Origin: Lineus longissimus
Lineage: Eukaryota; Nemertea; Pilidiophora; Heteronemertea; Lineidae
Direction of reading: 5' to 3'
Assembly: GCF_910592395.1 (NCBI RefSeq)
Contig: NC_088319.1
Coordinates: 6,200,001-6,264,000, forward strand
DNA length: 64,000 nt
Below, one piece after another: positions 54,824 to 64,000 of this stretch. The position numbers were made by a program, and so were the translations under genes. The notes under the pieces were generated by a model, which saw only the letters and a program-made list of their open reading frames with translations, had not been told where the DNA came from and did not search any database. How positions within the stretch are numbered: the stretch's first letter is position 1; every line of letters begins with the position of its first letter.

Positions 54824-55047
54824 AGCATATACTACGGAGTGAATAGATTATGCTTCCCTTTATTCATGACAAATCAAGCATTCACTTCACTCCGGAGCAA
54901 ATACTAAATGCTAAAAAGCATTTGCTTCCTGAGTAGTAAAATCTTCCTTTTTTAAGCATTTGCTACACTTTTATTCATACAGATACAAGTAAATGCTTCA
55001 AAATTGGAGTAAAAGCAAATGCTCCGTTTTTATTCATATGAGCCAAT

Positions 55048-56078
55048 ATCTTTGATAATGCCAGTAGAACCGTTGAATAACCCATAATTTACAGCAAGAT
55101 TTCCTGTTAACATCACTCTTGCTTCTGGACACAAAAACACTCCAGGTAGGAGCCCTCCTGCCTTGTCGCTTGGGGTGTTCTTATGTACTCCTGTGTTCAG
55201 TGCTTTAATTCTTGCTATTGGGGCGGAACAGTTGGCTTCAAGAAGCTTCATCTTATTGTGCTCCCACTCATTGGCATGGCCATGGGTTAGAAACACGAAC
55301 AGCCCCTTGTCACTCATTCTCTCCAACGAATTTTGTTCATGTGTTTTCCTCGGTGTTTCTCACTGGAAAGCTTGCAGCCATTTTGCCTGTTCTCTGGTGA
55401 CTCTGTAGTTCCTCAGTCAGAGCATTTAAAGTGTCTTTCAGTTGGCCGTCCCCATCTTTTTGTCTTATTATAGTTTTTAGAATCACAGCTGTGTCAGGCA
55501 AGTGCACCATGAAGGCATGCATTGACCTCACCTCATGGTTTGTATTCTGGATGATCACAGACGGGGGTAGCTGGACATCATCACCAAAAAAGACTGGCAA
55601 ACCGTGGGGTGGTATTCCGGTAGTTGAGTTCAGTCCATTTTGAACTCCACAGGAACCATCCGAGGGTTTTGCATCCAACTAGTGATCGTTCATCAATGAG
55701 AAGGACATGTAATCCTTCACAATGTTCTTGAAGGGTAGATCCAGTCTTTTCATGTGGTGGCATCATGTCCTTCGTCGAACTTGATCCTATGGGAACCTTC
55801 AGAAAGCTGTGGATGTGGTGCCTGAAATGAGATTCGCACTGTTTCTCGTTGGCCCAAGAACCTGCACAGCCCTGTTTTCCTGGAAAAGAGTGCAAATCCC
55901 TTTCACCAAACATTTAATCAAAAATGATTTCCCTGAACCTGCTGTACCTGCAACAACTAGCCTTAGGTATGAGGCGAATTCCTGAGGATCTGCTTTGTAG
56001 CGGTACAGAATGCTCATAACTATGTTGTATGCAAATTTCTGATCTTCATTCATCATATCCAAATCTACATCAGGAAGC
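55048..56078 (-). pseudogene. Helitron helicase middle segment (Walker A/B)
   Basis: Starts after the Sola-like insertion: LPDVDLDMMNEDQKFAYNIV, then LRLVVAGTAGSGKSFLIKCL (Walker A), VLGPT-NSANLISGTT, HVLLIDERSLVG (Walker B region) and GLPVFFGDDVQLPPS. It ends at GSTGIIKDI, where Harbinger-2 is inserted. At least three frameshifts (near 55.85, 55.65 and 55.33 kb) break it. Pif1-type 5'-3' helicase, the C-terminal half of RepHel. Confidence 0.85.
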
Positions 56079-56082
56079 ACTA

Positions 56083-56101
56083 GAGTCAATCTCCAGAAAG
56101 T
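56083..56101 (+). repeat. Left terminal inverted repeat of Sola-like element
   Basis: GAGTCAATCTCCAGAAAGT preceded by target copy ACTA. Confidence 0.9.
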
Positions 56102-56272
56102 TACCTTTTTTAAATGAGCAACTGAACACAGATATACATTAAATGTAATTGTTTTATTTACTAAAATAACAAATTTAATACTATTGAGAATTAAAAAATC
56201 CTATTGGCCAAACAGTAGTACGTGGAATTCATATAAATTTTACCAAGGATGTGTCATTCATTCTTGATTTTG

Positions 56273-56667
56273 GTCATTGGTGTAACAGGACAGAGCGAGG
56301 TCAAATGCAGTATCAGGTTTCTACAGCAAAGAGAACTTAAACATACCAAAATATTTAGTTTTGGTCATACTTTAAATATATGGTAAAGATAAACCAAATG
56401 TAGAACCCTAGTGTCAGGAAAAGAATCATTCCTTATGCGAGGCCATCAGAAATGCTCACAGGTGTATGCTAAAAGATTCCAACCACTGGCCGAGACGGGG
56501 CCTGAACACAAATGCTCTCATGTATACATTAGCAAATGACCGCTCTTATCTAATTCCATGACAGTTTCATTTGAAGTATCTATTTTGAGTCTGTAAGTTT
56601 TGGATTTATGTGTGGTTACAGCAATGACGACCGTGTTACACCAATGACCAGTTGGTACACCAATGAC
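56273..56667. repeat. Left subterminal cluster of GTTACACCAATGAC motif
   Basis: Copies at 56273-56286 (complement), 56615-56628 (one mismatch), 56635-56648 (exact) and 56654-56667 (one mismatch). They match the cluster at the other end of the element, and are probably transposase-binding sites. Confidence 0.8.
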
Positions 56668-57074
56668 AACTGATAATTATTTTTGGGATATAATTCACCT
56701 TACACCTCAGTGAAAACATGTAAGGGATAGACTACCAGTTCTAGACATATTTACCGTACTAAATCTCTGACTATCAGGTCTACAGATCAATAGTAGGGCC
56801 TAGAGCCTCATTGGTGCATGTGCCCTGCTGCAACTAAAACAAAATTACTCCACACTTTTCGTGTGTAAAATATAAGACAAAACTTGCTAGTTTCCCTGCC
56901 ATGAATGTATAATTAACAACACGATAACGTCAATATACTCTCTCTGGAATCAATCAGACGAGCCTGTACTGTAAGTGAAAACAAGAACACCCTACCGGTA
57001 CTAACATTTTCCAGCTAAAATATGTCAAGAACTTAGACAGCTACTCAGTCATCAGTACATCAGTGTCATGAACC

Positions 57075-61565
<4,491 letters not shown>

Positions 61566-61940
61566 CCTGATGCTTATTCTGAAATCAAGGACAATACTAA
61601 AATATGTGTGACAAGTTGTCCTCATTTGATGTAAAGGAGATAGCACTTTTTGTTTTTTTGGTTTTAGCCACCTGGCGACCAAACAAAGAATCGAACCAGA
61701 CCGGAATTTGGTCTTTATAAGGTCTCATTTCATACCTGGGTACCTATACAAAGTTTCAAGTCATGGCTCCATGCAGACGACGGTGACGTCTCTGCGCCAA
61801 TGCAAAAGCTAGTCCACCGCCTGGGAGGTGAGCTTAAATTAAGTTAAAAGCAGCTGAACACAATGCATTTCCTTATCAACCACTGGATAATATAACATTT
61901 ACCTGAACCTTTTGCCTGAATGGTGGAAACAGCCGAGTCC

Positions 61941-62562
61941 GTCATTGGTGTTATCTATGGTCATTGGTGTAACGCTGTCCTGGCTGTACCTCGTTACACC
62001 AATGACCCGTTATACCAATGACAAAACAGACAAAAATAATGAATGCTCCCCCCAACATTGGCCAACAGCTCCCACCTCCTGCTTGTGGAAAGGAGTAGGT
62101 AGATCAAACAAAACTGTGCCTGAACTGGACTAATCCTCTTACTGCTCAGCCTCATCACCACATTACACCACTGACACAGAATTAAGGCACGCCCCTAAAG
62201 TTGCAACATTCTATGATTATTTGATGAAAAACTACTCACCAAGTTCAAAATGACCTCCACTTCTAAAATGTGTGTTATGAGTGCTGTCATCTAGTGTTGA
62301 AAATTCTAAATAAGAGCATTAATTTTTTTGTTCCCCCCAAATTTGTTCCATGTTACACCAATGACACAAAAACAATGGACAAAATATCAGGACTGCAAGT
62401 AAATATTTTAATGAAACGAATTCAGCTAATGTATATCATGGTGAAAATCAATGATTATGTACATTTCTGAGGACAAATAATATATGATTTTGTCACATCC
62501 TGATCATGTCCTTGGGGTGATTACATAAGTGATATGGCATTGGGACATGTTACACCAATGAC
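61941..62562. repeat. Right subterminal cluster of GTTACACCAATGAC motif
   Basis: Copies at 61941 and 61960 (complement), 61993, 62009, 62162 (diverged), 62352 and 62549. Three are exact on the plus strand and 61960-61973 is exact on the minus strand. Confidence 0.82.
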
Positions 62563-62722
62563 ATTTCAGCCTTATTTCATCATTTTTTTCCTTAAAACAT
62601 GAATCAAATATGATGGATCATTTTTTATAGAAAGATTTAATTGACTGGCATATATTTCAGTGACATATCACAGTCAAATATGTGATATAACAAACAAAAA
62701 AGAAGTAGGACTTAAAAGTGGC

Positions 62723-62741
62723 ACTTTCTGGAGATTGACTC
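62723..62741 (-). repeat. Right terminal inverted repeat of Sola-like element
   Basis: Complement of 56083-56101, followed by target copy ACTA at 62742-62745. Confidence 0.9.
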
Positions 62742-62745
62742 ACTA

Positions 62746-64000
62746 TATTTTCATTTGCGCTTTCCTTCCCTTCTTCAGACGAGATATTCTCCAGCCCAGT
62801 AATCCCAAGGTTTGATGGGTACTCCATGGATGTGACTCCCCAGTCATGTTCAGGTCCTCCATCATTGTACTTGAAGTCAGTCACCACATCAAAATCGACT
62901 TGTGGTCGAAGAAGATCCATCCAATCGGGCTGTTCAGCTTCGTCCCCACAAACAACTTTTCCAAGTCTGATGCTTTTCTGTGCTCGTATTGTCGTGCTTC
63001 TTCTACATCAGCCTTGACAAAGGTTGGGCAGGACTCCATGTTGAGAAACTCCAGCATTCTCTCCTGCTTCATCCTTGATGTCAGGAATTTTTCTCCAGTT
63101 CGGCCAGTGGAGCAACAGCATTATTGCAACCGTAATCTTCAGCAAGTGCCCATGTTGCCTTCATGCTGCCAGCCATCACAGGAACACGTCCTTTCCTTGA
63201 GATGAAATTGTAGAATGAACAGTTGTCTTCGTTCTTTCTGGCGAGGTACTTGTCCAAGGGTGTACTTTTTGTGAGAGTTTCACCCTTTATTTCAAGTAAC
63301 CTCGATCCAGTTGTGCTCACTGACAGGAACTGATGGCTGGATCTGTAAAGAGGCAACCTGGACAACTCGTATGTTGCTTCCATGGCTGAAACATCCCTTG
63401 TGTATTCATTAGAAGTTTCGTACAGATGGTCTTCGATGTGCTCTCGTTGTCCATGCAATTAACCAGGTCGTTAAAAAGGAGTAGATGCTGCTCCAGTTGG
63501 CTCATTGCCTTTGCAGACGTAGCTACAAATATAGCGTCGAACGCCAACAATCTCATCAACAGATGGATGTTCTGGGTCACTGTGCGAGAGAATAATGGAA
63601 ATGTCTCCATTTGCCCGCCATGCTTGAGTATGGATTCGTGAGTGTTGGACAAGGACTGGATGATCCCGCTCCATCTCAAGTCTCAGGATATTGTGTCGGT
63701 CACGTGTTATTGCAGGCTGTACCCGCACTAACTTACCTGGCTCGGAGTGGGGGCCAGAGGTCCTTGCGTGGATTACCCTGCTCGTCCTTGCCTGCTGGAT
63801 GCATGGCTGTCATGCCAAATATGCTTTCAGCCCAGTCTGATAGTTCCTTTGCCGTATCTTCCTCACTAAGCTCATTTTGGATGGCATCGAAGAGCATTCT
63901 GTGCGGTTGCTGGTCATTCTGCCAACAGAGGCCATGCCAATGAATCATGCCTCTGCTCTTGGCAAATTCTTAGCGATACCAGTATGCCTCCACCCCAAAA
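62746..64000 (-). pseudogene. Helitron RepHel N-terminal half, runs off the right edge
   Basis: Helitron-like N (rep) domain pieces in several frames: GMIHWHGLCWQNDQQPHRML equivalent at 63948, then WAESIFGMTAMHPAGKDEQG with PRKDLWPP, then HTQAWRANGDISIILSHSDP and VRRYICSYVCKGNEPTGA, then ATYELSRLPLYRSSHQF and CPTFVKADVEEARQYEH. It ends at ESANENIV where the Sola-like element interrupts. At least four frameshifts or stops show decay. The 5' end lies beyond the window. This is the same gene as the pieces at 55.0-56.1 and 51.6-52.1 kb. Confidence 0.85.

Larger units (their letters stand above)
52136..55044. mobile_element. Harbinger-2, two-gene PIF/Harbinger transposon (2.9 kb)
   Basis: The ends start GGCTCATATGAATAAAAA on both sides (inverted), flanked by AAT at 52133-52135 and 55045-55047. 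Removing the element with one AAT rejoins the Helitron frame (GIIKDI then VYTDGKDP). Genes: a DNA-binding partner on plus (52514-53457) and a transposase on minus (53733-54823), convergent as in Harbinger-1. Subterminal AGCATTTGCT units are abundant at both ends. Confidence 0.9.

Overview
The window reads as a transposon graveyard from an animal genome, most likely a marine invertebrate. It has spliceosomal introns (GT...AG), moderate AT richness and short microsatellites. It also has an assortment typical of aquatic metazoans: Ngaro-type tyrosine-recombinase retroelements, a Penelope-like fragment, Gypsy, Polinton, Helitron, Harbinger, piggyBac, pogo, Mutator-like and hAT-like genes. The species cannot be fixed from sequence alone. 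I see no convincing single-copy host gene, rRNA or tRNA; almost every recognisable coding stretch belongs to a mobile element.

Layout. 0.7-2.4 kb: gag of a Ngaro-like element whose pol lies outside the window. 3.8-4.7 kb: an unrecognised transposon-associated gene. 5.4-10.7 kb: a gene with a DUF7869-like domain (copy A), split by a complete two-gene Harbinger (5434-9732). 10.8-16.3 kb: Penelope endonuclease, HNH nuclease, Mutator-like and Helitron fragments, plus tandem repeats. 18.6-23.1 kb: Polinton remnants (packaging ATPase, DNA polymerase B) with a pogo pseudogene between them. 25.5-30.6 kb: a candidate complete element (copy B) with 32-bp inverted repeats around a four-exon DUF7869-like gene. 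31.2-38.9 kb: copy C of the same kind, split by a full Ngaro-type element with split direct repeats (31628-37986). 39-41 kb: a zinc-finger hAT-like gene and a small two-exon PHD-like gene. 43.1-51.5 kb: a degraded Gypsy element, partly replaced by a truncated DDD transposon and interrupted at TTAA by a piggyBac. 51.6 kb to the right edge: a minus-strand Helitron gene split by a second Harbinger (52136-55044) and by a complete 6.66-kb Sola-like element (56083-62741).

Four insertions can be read at base resolution. Removing the element and one target-site copy rejoins the interrupted reading frame for Harbinger-1 (CTG), Harbinger-2 (AAT), piggyBac (TTAA) and the Sola-like element (ACTA). This confirms the boundaries independently of similarity searches. 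The most notable objects are the intact 831-residue Sola-like transposase gene with its flanking GTTACACCAATGAC motif clusters, and the DUF7869-like elements, whose superfamily I cannot name.
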